In this document: one piece after another, positions 17,101-27,300 of the stretch
Layout: every line of letters starts with the position of its first letter
Numbering within the stretch: position 1 is the first letter of the stretch
Assembly: GCA_014379205.1 (NCBI GenBank)
Contig: JACMME010000017.1
Location: forward strand, 1-39,705
Length of the DNA stretch: 39,705 bases
Source of the DNA: Gemmatimonadaceae bacterium
GTDB lineage: Bacteria > Gemmatimonadota > Gemmatimonadetes > Gemmatimonadales > Gemmatimonadaceae
Reading direction: 5' to 3'
Notes under the pieces: model-generated
What the model saw: the letters and a program-made list of their open reading frames with translations, nothing else
The model's database searches: none
What the model was told of the DNA's origin: nothing
Translations under genes and position numbers: made by a program

Positions 17101-18041
17101 CGAGGAGCGCGGCTTGCTCCGCGCGAAGAGGCTTCACGCTCATAGAGATCATGGTGTCGCTGACACTGCTGGGCATAGTGGCCGGTGCGTTGCTCACAAC
17201 CGTTATCAGCCAGCAGCGGTTTTATCTGAGCGCGGCGGAAATTATCGAAATGCGTGACAATCTTCGTCAGGCGGGAGATCTGTTGCCAATGGAGCTGCGC
17301 GGAGTGGCTCCAGCCGTGCCGGGCGAGATAACAGCAATGCTGGATACCGCTCTTGAATTCCGTGCTCCCACTGGGGCATCCGTTGTTTGCACCGTCAGCC
17401 TCGCGCGCACGACGATCACGATCCCACCGCTCGCTCTCGCCGTTCGCTCCGGACTGACTACATGGATGAGCCCGCCTGTTCAAGGTGACTCTCTATTCAT
17501 TCTCGATCCGAACGGCGCACTTGCCGATGTTTACAGGGGTCACGCAATCACTTCTAATCCATCTGTCGGAAGCTGCCCACAGGCGCCTGTTGGCTTCACC
17601 AATTCGGTGGCCGAAGCAAACGCTGGCGTCCAACTCTCGATTTTTCCACCTCTCAGCGCAACGACACCGGTCGGTGTGCCGATTCGGTTCGTGCGGCGGG
17701 TGCGATACAGCTTATATCGCTCGGCCGCCGACATGCAATGGTATCTCGGATACCGCGACTTTGTCGGCACGCGGGCGCCGCAGTGGAGCTCGATTCAGCC
17801 GGTGAGCGGACCATTTCTTCCGTACGCTGCGGGGGGTCTTGGGGGACTCAACTTCACCTATCGGGATTCGCTGGGCACGGCTATCACGGCCCTGATAGAC
17901 GCGAACCGAGTGCGACGCGTCGAGATGATGGTTCGTGCGCAATCGCGCACGGCCGTCCGCACCTCGGGATTGTCCAAGAAAATTACCGGCTACTACCGCG
18001 ATTCAGTAAACGTGACTATCGCGCTTCGAAACCGGCCATGA
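17088..18041 (+). CDS. PilW-like minor pilin
   Basis: The 317-residue prepilin begins 13 bases inside the end of the PilV-like gene. Its leader MSPITRSAACSARRG is followed by FTLIEIMVSLTLLGIVAGALL with Glu at +5. The length and the large C-terminal region fit PilW/GspJ-like minor pilins, which join the priming complex below the tip. The C-terminal region contains a few aromatic-rich strands (MQWYLGYRDF) and ends in an SVNVTIALRN strand. Confidence 0.83.
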   Translation: MSPITRSAACSARRGFTLIEIMVSLTLLGIVAGALLTTVISQQRFYLSAAEIIEMRDNLRQAGDLLPMELRGVAPAVPGEITAMLDTALEFRAPTGASVVCTVSLARTTITIPPLALAVRSGLTTWMSPPVQGDSLFILDPNGALADVYRGHAITSNPSVGSCPQAPVGFTNSVAEANAGVQLSIFPPLSATTPVGVPIRFVRRVRYSLYRSAADMQWYLGYRDFVGTRAPQWSSIQPVSGPFLPYAAGGLGGLNFTYRDSLGTAITALIDANRVRRVEMMVRAQSRTAVRTSGLSKKITGYYRDSVNVTIALRNRP

Positions 18042-18070
18042 CTCATCTCGAAAATACCAGGAGACATTCT

Positions 18071-19228
18071 ATGCATGCTTATTCTACCAGAAATCGCCGA
18101 GAGGGCTTTGCCCTCGCGGTCGCGATCCTTGCCATGGTCGTTATCGGCGGACTGATCGCGGGGGTGTTTTTCGCGACCACCGAGCAGTTTCGCATGGGAC
18201 GCAACCAGCAGCTCCAGGCGCGAGCCATGGCAGCGGCCGAGTATGGCCAGAACAGGGCTATCGTTCCCGGCCCCGTGGGGCAGGGCTGGAACGTGGGCAT
18301 AACGAACTTGGCCATGGGTCGCGTGGATTCGTCTCTGGTCTTCACAACCGCCGACGGCGGCCGGGCCGCCGTACGCGTTACACGTATGGGCAACAGCACC
18401 TATCTCGTTGCGTCGCAGGGAAGCGCGGGCGGCGCGTTGCGATCCAGTGCCCGCCGTCGTACCAGCTTGCTTGTCACCGTGATCGCTCCACAGCTAAACA
18501 TGCTGGGCGCGCTTACCACCCGTGGCGCCACCAAGATAGGTGGAAGCTCTTTCATCAACGGGAACGATACTACTCAGTATCCAGGCTGGAATTGTCCGCC
18601 TCCCGGCACGAATCCGCCGTTACCAGGTCTTGTTACGAACGATACAACGCAGATTCAAACCAGCGGCTGCAGTGGTTACAGCTGTCTGAGCGGAAGCCCG
18701 AAGTACAAGCAGGATGCGGCTGCCGGTGATACGAATACCTACTTCAACTACGGTAGCGCCGCGTGGAATGATCTTGTCGCGACGTCCAAGCCAGCAACCG
18801 GCAATCCGGGCGCGCCCACCTATAATCCGGACGGAAGTTGCAAAACGTCTGATATCAACAACTGGGGCGACCCCACCCGGTCGATCCCCGCCAAAGCCTG
18901 CGAGAGCTACTTTCCCGTCATCTACTCTTCGGGTGACCTTCACCTCACAGGAGGAAAAGGTCAGGGAATCCTCCTCGTCGGCGGGAATCTCAAGGTTACG
19001 GGTGGCTTTCAGTTCTTTGGCCCGGTCATAGTTCGACAGGACATTGATACCCAGGGAACCGGTGGACACTTCAACGGGGGAGTCATGGCGGCCAACGTGA
19101 GCCTCCAGCAGAATACCGTGCTGGGAAATGCGGTCATCACATACTCAAGTTGCGTCATCCAGCAGGTCATGGCGGGAATCGCCATACCCCGCCCCATTGC
19201 GGACCGTGCATGGGCGGAGCTGTTCTAA
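18071..19228 (+). CDS. PilX-like pilus protein with beta-helix C-terminal domain
   Basis: The ATG at 18071 is preceded by AGGAGA at good spacing and is preferred over the ATG at 18038 that overlaps the PilW stop. The 385-residue protein has a leader ending in RREG, then FALAVAILAMVVIGGLIAGVFF. It lacks Glu at +5, as PilX and GspK tip proteins do. The middle region carries several cysteines (NCPPPG, SGCSGYSC, KACESYF). The last 100 residues are repeats of short Gly/Val strands (ILLVGGNLKVTGG, FGPVIVRQDI, FNGGVMAANVSL) that suggest a small right-handed beta-helix like DUF7305. It probably sits at the pilus tip. Confidence 0.75.
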   Translation: MHAYSTRNRREGFALAVAILAMVVIGGLIAGVFFATTEQFRMGRNQQLQARAMAAAEYGQNRAIVPGPVGQGWNVGITNLAMGRVDSSLVFTTADGGRAAVRVTRMGNSTYLVASQGSAGGALRSSARRRTSLLVTVIAPQLNMLGALTTRGATKIGGSSFINGNDTTQYPGWNCPPPGTNPPLPGLVTNDTTQIQTSGCSGYSCLSGSPKYKQDAAAGDTNTYFNYGSAAWNDLVATSKPATGNPGAPTYNPDGSCKTSDINNWGDPTRSIPAKACESYFPVIYSSGDLHLTGGKGQGILLVGGNLKVTGGFQFFGPVIVRQDIDTQGTGGHFNGGVMAANVSLQQNTVLGNAVITYSSCVIQQVMAGIAIPRPIADRAWAELF

Positions 19229-19298
19229 CTATCAGCTTTCCGGAAACAGAAGCGGCTAGCAACCATTTGATACAGCTGTAACGAATTCGATGCAGTAT

Positions 19299-19343
19299 CG
19301 CCGGCGTACGCAAGCAGCTTTGCGTACGCCGGCGTCGTTTTTC
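19299..19343 (+). terminator. Intrinsic terminator of the minor pilin operon
   Basis: A perfect 15-base stem lies at 19299-19313 and 19320-19334, with a 6-base loop, followed by a T-rich run with five consecutive T (19338-19342). It stands 70 bases after the PilX-like stop and separates the pilin operon from pilM. Confidence 0.88.
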
Positions 19344-19349
19344 TGCCTC

Positions 19350-19409
19350 TGGTTCCGTGTTTCCTGGCTCCCGTTCCCCTCGTCCTCGACCCAAGTCCCC
19401 CTCTGTTAC
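19350..19409. repeat. Degenerate heptad array upstream of pilM
   Basis: About seven successive 7-base steps begin with CC or CCC on the plus strand (units such as CCTGGCT, CCCGTTC, CCCTCGT, CCTCGAC). No inverted partner is seen. It is the weakest member of the spacer arrays. The remaining spacer up to pilM shows no clear promoter. Confidence 0.4.
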
Positions 19410-19494
19410 GTTCTGTTCCGCCAGTCGTGTAAGCGTTAGAAAACCGTGGCACACTGCCGCATGCACGCATCACTACTCCTAACTCTCCGTACCT

Positions 19495-20538
19495 ATGGCG
19501 CTCTTCGGACGCAAGAAGGTGACGATCGGTCTAGACGTTGGCTCGGGCCTCGTCAAGGTTGCGGTCATTGATCATGGCAAGGGCGAGCCCGAGCTCGTAC
19601 GAGTTGCCATTAGCCCACTCGCCGCCGATGCGATCGTCGAGGGTGAAGTAATGGATCCCGGAATCGTTGCCGGGGCCATCCGTGATGCTCTCCTCGCCGC
19701 CGGCGTCAAGGTCAAGAGCGTAGTCACCGCGGTCGGTGGGCGCGACGTGATCATCAAGAAGATCCAGATCGCCCGCGCGAAGGAGCAGGACGCGCGCGAC
19801 CTCATTCGCTGGGAAGCGGAACAACACGTTCCCTTCGACATGGAGTCGGTTGAGCTCGACTTTCAGATCCTCGATCCCGAGGGCGATGGCCAGGAGATGA
19901 GCGTGCTGCTCGTCGCAGCCAAGCGCGATCTGATCGAGAACAAGATTCGTCTCCTTACCGATGCCGATGTTTCGCCTGCCGCCGTTGATGTGGATGCTTT
20001 CGCACTGCACAACGCATTCGAAGTGAACTACCCCGACGCGATGCACGGCGTGGTTTGCCTGGTGAACATCGGACACGAAGTAACCAACGTGAATATCCTG
20101 GAAGATGGCGTTCCCCTGCTGACTCGTGACATTCCGGTCGGCACGCGGCGCCTCCGTGAGGATTTGCAGCGCGAGCGCGGTCTCACGAACGAACAGGCGG
20201 ACGAGCTGCTGCAGGGTTATGACAAGTCTCCGCATCTCGATGCAGTGCTTGCTACGCGCGGCGAAGAGATCGCGGTCGGCATCGAGCGGGCGGCGGCGTT
20301 CCTTGCCACTGCCTCGCGCGCGCAGAGCCTGATCAAGGTCGTATACATATGCGGCGGCGGCGCACGCGTTCCGGGTCTCAACGAAGCGCTGGCAACCAGG
20401 CTTCGCCTGACCGTCGAGCTTGCCAATCCGCTCCAGAGACTCCGTGTGCGTGACGGCGCTTTCGATGCACTCGTCATCGACGAGGTTGCACCGCTCCTAA
20501 TGCTTCCGATCGGGCTGGCGCTCCGCCAGGTCGCCTAA
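19495..20538 (+). CDS. pilM: Type IV pilus assembly protein PilM
   Basis: PilM is an actin-like cytoplasmic protein that binds the PilN tail and links the motor to the alignment complex. The 347 residues start with MALFGRKKVTIGLDVGSGLVKVAVI, the phosphate-1 loop of the fold; WEAEQHVPFD and ICGGGARVPGL near residue 285 are typical of PilM. The ATG has no evident Shine-Dalgarno. It heads the pilMNOPQ operon, after a terminator and a degenerate repeat spacer. Confidence 0.95.
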   Translation: MALFGRKKVTIGLDVGSGLVKVAVIDHGKGEPELVRVAISPLAADAIVEGEVMDPGIVAGAIRDALLAAGVKVKSVVTAVGGRDVIIKKIQIARAKEQDARDLIRWEAEQHVPFDMESVELDFQILDPEGDGQEMSVLLVAAKRDLIENKIRLLTDADVSPAAVDVDAFALHNAFEVNYPDAMHGVVCLVNIGHEVTNVNILEDGVPLLTRDIPVGTRRLREDLQRERGLTNEQADELLQGYDKSPHLDAVLATRGEEIAVGIERAAAFLATASRAQSLIKVVYICGGGARVPGLNEALATRLRLTVELANPLQRLRVRDGAFDALVIDEVAPLLMLPIGLALRQVA

Positions 20539-20563
20539 GCCCTTACACAAGGCCACTTCGCAA

Positions 20564-21316
20564 ATGATCGAAATCAACCTGCTGCCGGGCGCCGGCAAGA
20601 AGAACCGGAATCGCGGCGGATCCTCGATAAACTTCGGCGCACTAGCATCGAACACGCTGGCTCGTATTCGCGATCCGTACATGATCGCGGCCGTGGCCGG
20701 TGTGGCGCTCGCCGTAGCTGCCGTCTTCGGCATGTACACGTACCAGGGCGGCCAGATGCGGTCCGTCGAGGCTTCCCTTCAGACAGCTGAGCAGGATTCG
20801 ATCCGCTTCGCCGCCATCATCAAGGAGAAACGGAAGACCGAGGCGCAGCGCGACTCGGTGCTCACTCAGCTTACGCTGATCCGCTCCATAGACGGCAAGC
20901 GCTTCGTATGGCCGCACATCATGGATGAAGTGAGCCGTGCGCTGCCGCAGTACACGTGGATCACCCAGGTGGTACAAACCAACTCGGTGGACCCGTCCAA
21001 CGCGGCCCAACAGGCTTCAGCGGCAGGAGACACTTCCAAGAAGAAAGACACATCCCCGCAGGCACTGGCCGACAGCCTCGAAGCGGCCGACCGCACCAAC
21101 TTCCAGATCGTTGGCAACACCGTCGACATCCAGGCGCTGACGCGCTTCATGAAAATGCTCGAGGCGTCTCCGTTCATAGAGAACGTACAGCTCATCAAGT
21201 CAGCGATGATCATCGCCGAAGGCAAGGAAATCACCGAGTTCCAGCTCGACGCGGCGTATCAGAAACCCGATTCGTCCGCCATTCGCACGATCCCCGTAAC
21301 TCTGTCGGTGAGGTAA
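20564..21316 (+). CDS. pilN: Type IV pilus alignment protein PilN
   Basis: PilN is a bitopic inner-membrane protein. MIEINLLPG at the N-terminus is the conserved motif that PilM binds. One transmembrane helix lies at about 41-58, followed by a periplasmic coiled coil (about 65-105) and an alpha/beta domain. The protein has 250 residues, longer than the usual 180-200. The extra length includes a Ser/Lys-rich insertion around residues 150-170 (AAGDTSKKKDTSPQALAD). The linker between the PilM-binding motif and the membrane helix is also long and Gly/Ser-rich. Confidence 0.92.
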   Translation: MIEINLLPGAGKKNRNRGGSSINFGALASNTLARIRDPYMIAAVAGVALAVAAVFGMYTYQGGQMRSVEASLQTAEQDSIRFAAIIKEKRKTEAQRDSVLTQLTLIRSIDGKRFVWPHIMDEVSRALPQYTWITQVVQTNSVDPSNAAQQASAAGDTSKKKDTSPQALADSLEAADRTNFQIVGNTVDIQALTRFMKMLEASPFIENVQLIKSAMIIAEGKEITEFQLDAAYQKPDSSAIRTIPVTLSVR

Positions 21317-21319
21317 GTC

Positions 21320-21961
21320 ATGGCGCTCATGCCCAAAACGCAGCGCGAGCAGATTCTGGTTTTCGTCGCGTTGATCGCGGTTATCGCGATGGGTGCCTAC
21401 TGGCACTTCATATTCAAGGGAAAATCAGTCGAGCTCGCTGAAAAAAATGCGCGACTCGAGGCGGTCGTATCAGTCAACCAGAAGGCGCGCACAGAGCTCG
21501 CCCGCGGCAACGTCAACCAGCTCCGTGCGCAGCTGGCCGGCTATCGCGAGAATCTGGAGTTGATCCGCACGCTGGTCCCCACGTCCAACGAAGTGCCCTC
21601 GCTACTCGATCAGGTTTCCTCCGCTGCACGCCGTGAGGGACTGGAGATCGCAGGAGTCGATCCGCAGCCGGTAGTCGAAGGCGAGCAGTACGACACCTAC
21701 CGCTACGACATCGGCGTTGTGGGCGGCTATCACGCTCTCGCCGCCTTCCTGGCGAACGTGGGCTCCCTGCAGCGAATTGTCGCTCCAGTGAACCTGAAGC
21801 TCATCCAGCCGACCAATCCGTCAGCAATTCAGCTCAAGAAGAAAAAGAACAAGAACTACGCGCCGATCGAGGCGCGATTCCAGATCCAGACGTTCGTTGC
21901 CCGCAAGGCAGCGACCGACGACGACGCACCGATGAGTCTGACCGACTCGGGAGCCCGATAA
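21320..21961 (+). CDS. pilO: Type IV pilus alignment protein PilO
   Basis: PilO pairs with PilN in the inner membrane. The 213-residue protein has one N-terminal helix (about 10-30), a coiled coil (about 35-80) and a ferredoxin-like domain with VPSLLDQVSSAARREGL, YRYDIGVVGGYHALAAFLANVGSL and a closing strand. The gene starts 3 bases after the pilN stop and its stop directly abuts the pilP ATG. The C-terminal Lys-rich stretch (QLKKKKNKNY) is unusual for a periplasmic domain. Confidence 0.92.
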   Translation: MALMPKTQREQILVFVALIAVIAMGAYWHFIFKGKSVELAEKNARLEAVVSVNQKARTELARGNVNQLRAQLAGYRENLELIRTLVPTSNEVPSLLDQVSSAARREGLEIAGVDPQPVVEGEQYDTYRYDIGVVGGYHALAAFLANVGSLQRIVAPVNLKLIQPTNPSAIQLKKKKNKNYAPIEARFQIQTFVARKAATDDDAPMSLTDSGAR

Positions 21962-22423
21962 ATGTTCATGCCCTCATTAGTTCGCACCGCGCTCGCGGTT
22001 GTAGCCCTGTGCCTCTGCGCTGCCGGCGCCGGCGCACAGGCGCGCAACGTCGCTGGCGGAGAGGTGCCCAAGGCGGCACCGGCCAGAAGCAACGAGATCT
22101 CGCTGTATCGCGAGGTATTCGGCTACTCGGCGGATGGTCGCCGCGATCCGTTCCTTTCGCTCATGAACAGCGAGGAGCTTCGGCCGATGATCTCCGATCT
22201 GCAGCTCGTCGTCGTGCTTTTCGATCGCGGTGGAGACTCACGCGCTGTTCTGCGTGATCTCAATACCAAGGAGCAGTACAACGCGAAGGTTGGCCAGACA
22301 CTCGGTCGTATGCGCGTGTCACAAATCACGCCCAAGGCCGTGACCTTCACGATTCTCGAGTTTGGCGAAAGCCGCCAGGAAACGCTGGCGCTCAACGATT
22401 CAACGTATGCGAGGAAGCCATGA
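21962..22423 (+). CDS. pilP: Type IV pilus periplasmic protein PilP-like
   Basis: The 153-residue protein has an N-terminal signal peptide (LAVVALCLCAAGAGAQA). A lipobox is possible at LCLC, but cleavage at AGAQA is as likely. The compact beta domain begins at GRRDPFLSL, the sequence that marks the PilP fold, and runs through LVVVLFDRGGDSRAVLRD and QTLGRM. PilP bridges PilNO and the secretin. Its stop overlaps pilQ by 4 bases. Confidence 0.85.
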   Translation: MFMPSLVRTALAVVALCLCAAGAGAQARNVAGGEVPKAAPARSNEISLYREVFGYSADGRRDPFLSLMNSEELRPMISDLQLVVVLFDRGGDSRAVLRDLNTKEQYNAKVGQTLGRMRVSQITPKAVTFTILEFGESRQETLALNDSTYARKP

Positions 22424-24336
22424 AGCGGTTTCGGTTGCTGGTTACCACAACGGTTGTTGCCCTCAGTCTAGCTGGCTCCGTCGCGCATGCCGCGGCGACA
22501 GAGCGGCCGCGACCGGCCGAAGTAACGTCTCTCAGCGTCGTCCCGGTATCGGGACGCGCCGACGTCGTTATCGCCGTTGATGGCTCGATTGACGTCCAGG
22601 ATTTCGTTCTGACGTCGCCGGCCCGCGTCGTGCTTGACCTCAAGGGCGCACGTCTGGTAATGCCCCCCCGGTTGTACGATAAGATATCGCGCGGCGGTAT
22701 CAACAATGTTCGCCTCGCGCAGTACAAGGACGATGTCGTACGCGTTGTAATCGATCTCGATAGCGAGCACGATTACACCGTGGTGCGCAACGCGCAGGGT
22801 GTGCTCGTCTCGATCAGCGGAGGCCCCGCTGAATTTACGGCGTGGCACGCAGCTCCCCCGGCCGATGTAGAAGTCGCCGAGGTAGTCCAGCCGCGCCGGG
22901 ATATGCGTCCCGCTTCCGAGCGTCTCGCACAGAACCAACAGCAGTCGCAGCAGCCCCGCATCACTGTTACATACCAGGACGCGGACATTCGCGACGTTCT
23001 TTCAGCTTTCGCCGCCTTCTCCGGTCGCACGATAGTAGTGGGCAAGGGTGTAAGCGGTACGGTCACCGCAGAAGTGCGTGACCAGCCATGGGATGTCGCC
23101 TTGCGCGCCATTCTCCAGAGCCAGGGTTTCGCCGCGCAGGAAGAGGCAAGCGGAATCATATCGGTTGACAGCTACGCCAACATTGCGTCGCAGCAGGCTC
23201 TCGAGCCCCTGGCAACGCAGATCATTCCCGTCAACTACGCGCGGGCCAGCTCGCTGGTCGAGACGATCAAGAACCTGCTTGCCAAGGACTGCACCGGTTC
23301 ACAGGGTGCTCCTCAGGGCGCGCAGACAATTGCCAGCCAGAGCGCCTGCATAACCCGTGGTTCGGTTACCGCCGACACCGCGACCAACCGCCTCGTCATT
23401 TCGGATGTGCCTTCGAGGCTGCAGGACATTCTCGCATACATTCGCGAGCTCGATGTTCGCACCCCACAGGTGGCGATCAAGGCGAAGATCATATTCGTCA
23501 ATCGTACCGACATCGAGGACATTGGCATCAGCTACGATCTCGGCAGCGGCGAGCAGTTCTTCAACAGACTGGTCCAACGCACCGATCCGACGACATTCAG
23601 GCCAATCGATACCAACGGCGACGGCGTGCCGGATGCGACTGGTGGCGGTACTCCTTTCAATTCCACCACGAACATCATCAACCTCGGTGGAAGTGCCCTG
23701 TCGGCGATCGCCAACGCCAACCAGCGCGTGGTGCAGCCGGCGCTCGAGCTCGTTTTCTCGGCGGCAATCGGAAGGTTCAACCTCACGACCTTCCTCGATG
23801 CGCTCCAGGAAGTCCGTTTGGCGGACATTCAGGCTGAGCCGAGCATAGTCACGCTCGATAATCGCAAAGCCGAGATACTGGTCGGCGAAGAAACGCCTAT
23901 CCGTATCATCGACGCAGGGTCGGGTGCTGGTGGCGCTGGCGGACAGCTTGCCCGCGCGACCGTCACCTTCAAGGAGACGGGCATCATTCTATCGGTTACA
24001 CCACACATCACGAACAACCGCCAGATTCTCATGACGCTGCACTCCGAGCGGTCCAATCTTCAGGCCGCCGCGTCGGACCTTGGCTACACGTTCCAGAAGC
24101 AGCGCGCCGACAACCAGATCCTCGTTGGCGATGGCGAAACAGCGGTGATTGGTGGCCTTACGGTCACGCAGGTCACCGTTTCCAAGGCGGGGATACCTAT
24201 CCTCGTAGACCTGCCGTTCATCGGCCGGCTCTTCGGCCAGACGCGCCGACAGGAAGAAAAGCGCGATCTGTTGATCCTGGTCACCCCACACATCATCGAC
24301 GAGGGCGAGCAGATCGGCTCCCCGCGCGGTCGATAA
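22420..24336 (+). CDS. pilQ: Type IV pilus secretin PilQ
   Basis: PilQ forms the outer-membrane channel of the pilus. The 638 residues comprise a signal peptide (about 1-26, ending AHAA), an AMIN domain (about 38-135), a secretin short N domain (about 180-240, ITVTYQDADIRDVLSAFAAFSGRTIVVG), an N1-type domain (about 260-355) and the secretin core (about 440-630) with VPILVDLP-like SKAGIPILVDLPFIGRLFG and LLILVTPHIID at the end. Only one AMIN domain is present. It overlaps pilP by 4 bases. Confidence 0.95.
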   Translation: MKRFRLLVTTTVVALSLAGSVAHAAATERPRPAEVTSLSVVPVSGRADVVIAVDGSIDVQDFVLTSPARVVLDLKGARLVMPPRLYDKISRGGINNVRLAQYKDDVVRVVIDLDSEHDYTVVRNAQGVLVSISGGPAEFTAWHAAPPADVEVAEVVQPRRDMRPASERLAQNQQQSQQPRITVTYQDADIRDVLSAFAAFSGRTIVVGKGVSGTVTAEVRDQPWDVALRAILQSQGFAAQEEASGIISVDSYANIASQQALEPLATQIIPVNYARASSLVETIKNLLAKDCTGSQGAPQGAQTIASQSACITRGSVTADTATNRLVISDVPSRLQDILAYIRELDVRTPQVAIKAKIIFVNRTDIEDIGISYDLGSGEQFFNRLVQRTDPTTFRPIDTNGDGVPDATGGGTPFNSTTNIINLGGSALSAIANANQRVVQPALELVFSAAIGRFNLTTFLDALQEVRLADIQAEPSIVTLDNRKAEILVGEETPIRIIDAGSGAGGAGGQLARATVTFKETGIILSVTPHITNNRQILMTLHSERSNLQAAASDLGYTFQKQRADNQILVGDGETAVIGGLTVTQVTVSKAGIPILVDLPFIGRLFGQTRRQEEKRDLLILVTPHIIDEGEQIGSPRGR

Positions 24337-24354
24337 GCCACCTAGAGAGCCCAG

Positions 24355-27300
24355 ATGAATCAGATATTTCTGCGCGCCGCTTCGGCGGCGCTGGCGATAG
24401 CCACGCTCGCAGCATGCGACACAAAGCGTACGTCCGTGAGCGGTACCGACATGGACGCACCGTCGGTCGAGCTGTCCATTGCTGCGATAAACGACTCGGT
24501 GGATGCGAACTCCCCGATGCTCGTTACCGTCACCGCATTCGATAACCTGTCACTCAAGCAGCTCGTGCTGTCTGCCGGTGGCAACGTGCTGGTCGATACG
24601 ACCTTTACCAGCGCTACTCCCCGTTTCACTGCAACGTTCCAGGTGCCGCTGAGCGGAATCATGAGCGGCTCGCAGGTCGAAGTGCGGGCGGTAGTGGCCG
24701 ATGGGGCTGGCAACCGTTCCGAGACTGCGTCGCGAACGGTCGTGGTTTACGACCGCGGCTCTCCAGTTGTTACCGTCCTGGCGCCGTCAGGCAACACCAG
24801 CTTCCGCGCGGGTGACCCCGCAACGATAACGGTGCAGGCGACGGACTCCTCCGGAATCACACGCATCGGCTACCAGATCATTCAGATCGGTTCCACCGGC
24901 GCCGTCACCGTCGTTCAGAGCGATTCTTCCAACGTTTCCGGCTCGCCGACTTCTGCGACCCGGACGTTCAGCACCAACATCAGTGTAAACCTGGCACCGG
25001 GCACATACGAAATCCGCGGTTTCGCACGCGACGTTTCGTCCAATGGTGGACTGGCGGCACAGACCGTCGTGATCACCGTGATGGACCCCTTCAAGCCCGG
25101 CCTCAACTTCGTCTCCCCTTCCGCCGACTCGAATGTCACGGTGGGAAGCACAATTCTCGCGTCCGTCCGCCTGACCGACAACGTTGGTCTGAAGCGATTC
25201 TCGCTCGTCGGCATCTCGACAAGCGGCGATCCGGATCTGGGCGTCGTGGATACCGTCATTCGTTATGACTCGGTGTTCGCGCCGGTGAACATCAGCAACG
25301 TGCCCCAGCAGTTCCGGGCCGGACTGACTGATACCACCATACGACGTCTCCTGACGCCAAAGTTCGCGAATGACAGCGTCTCAGGTCCGCTCTTCCTGGT
25401 GGCTCGCGTCACCGACATAGCCGGCAATGATTCCGTTGTGGTTCGCAAGGTCAACCTGGTTTCAGGCCCGAGCGTCCGGGTACTTCGTCCCGGCGTCGGT
25501 GCAGTAGCCGCGCCTGGAAAGTCCGTAGTCGTAGAGCTTCGCGGAACTGATAGAGATGGCGTTCGCGTACTTGGCTACAACGTGACTGGTGCATTTACTC
25601 TCACGCGCACGGCGCCGACACCGGGCTCCGTAACGGATACGCTGTTCTTTGTCGACACACTGGTTGTTCCGGCCGGCGTGACTTCCGGAACATTTACGAT
25701 CGTACCGTTCGCTACCGACAACCTTGGACAGCCGGGTTCCGGCGCAGGCGTCGTAGTTTCGGTGCAGACAGTGACCGGTGATACACAGGGACCTCTGGTC
25801 ACCCAGACGCTCAACAAGCGCGTCGAAGCGGATGATTCAGTCTCGATACGCGCGATCGATCCGAGCGGCGTTATCAGCATCGGCTTCGTCATGTATCGCG
25901 AGAGCGACAACAGCGTAATTCTCCGTGACAGCATTCTGTCGAACGGCAACTTTACTGACCTGCAACAGGCACTGCCGCTCAACGTTCCGGCGCAGTTCGT
26001 CGGCCAGAAAGTGTACGTTCGCTCCTTTGCGTACGATGCCGGAGGACGTATCGGCTACTCGGTCGCGTCCAACGTTACCAATCCGCAGGGTACGCTCAGC
26101 AACGCCAGGCCGGATACCGCGCTAGTGGTCTACGGCCGTACCTTCCAGCTGCCTTCGGGTGGCCTTGTTGGGGACATTGCGGTCGATACACTTCGGGCGC
26201 GTGCATTCCTTTCCAATATCTCCTTCGACCGCCTCGAGGTCTGGGAGAATAGTACGCAGCTGTTCAACTCCAAGAAGATCGCAGTTGGTTCGGATCCTTG
26301 GGGCATGTTCATCGATAACAGCGGTAATGAGCTGCTCGTAGCGAATTCCGGCGGCACCAACATTAGCCGGGTGCAGATCAGCGGGTCCACGGTTGCCTCG
26401 GTAAACGAGGTCGCTGGCCGACGGATCAAGACGCCCAATGCGTACGTTGCTGACATCGAAGCGAGTCTCGACGGCGCTGGTGTCGCGCGCTTCAAGGTGA
26501 CAATTGTCGACTACAGTGATCGCCCGCAGTACATCGCGCAGTCGGTCGGTGGCGATATCTATTACTCGACCAAGCCGACGCCCTCGGCACCTGACGGTAC
26601 AATTCGCCGATACATGACGAATACACCCGTTCCGGACGTGCAGCAGATCTGGCAGTACGGCAGCTACGGTGCGGATGGCCACATTGTAATCATCAATGCG
26701 GACAGCATTGGTGTTCGCACCGGCTCGGTTAGCGGCGGAACAACAGACTTGCTGGTTGTCTGCGACCACCAAATGAACATGGGCGGCTCGGGATTCTGCG
26801 CTACAGGCGTGGATCCGATCGCTTTGGTCGACACGCTCCGCACGCTATACGGCGCGGATGTTGTGGCGGTCTCGCAGCTGAACGTCCAATCGCTTGGCCT
26901 GAGTGACACTACGTTCGTCGCAGCGTCCTCCGATCGCCGGTGGATCGCGTTCGGCGAGGCGAATACCGACTCAGCCGGCCGCGTGATGATGGTCAAGGAT
27001 CCTGGATCGTACTTTTCACCTTCGATCTTTGTCCGCGACCTTATCAACAACGCTTCCGAGCAGGTTTTCGGTGTTGCGCTTAACAAGAACGGTTCCGAAG
27101 CGGCAGTGCATGGTCAGGAGTCTTACTTCTTCGAGGTCGAGGACCTGGCGCTGCACCTTCGACTGCAAGGCAAGGTGAACACCTTTGACCAGGGCGCAGG
27201 AATAGCGTTCCACCCCGATAACGTCGGCGGGTTGAGCGCTTCCGATGCTCGCGTAGCCTTTATCGCTTCGGCGAATGGAACGATCGAGATCGTCGACAGC

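Noticed and set aside
19446..19470. TGGCAC-like sequence before pilM as a second sigma-54 promoter
   Set aside because: The GG to GC distance is 9 bases rather than the strict 10, and there is no TTGC at the -12 position.
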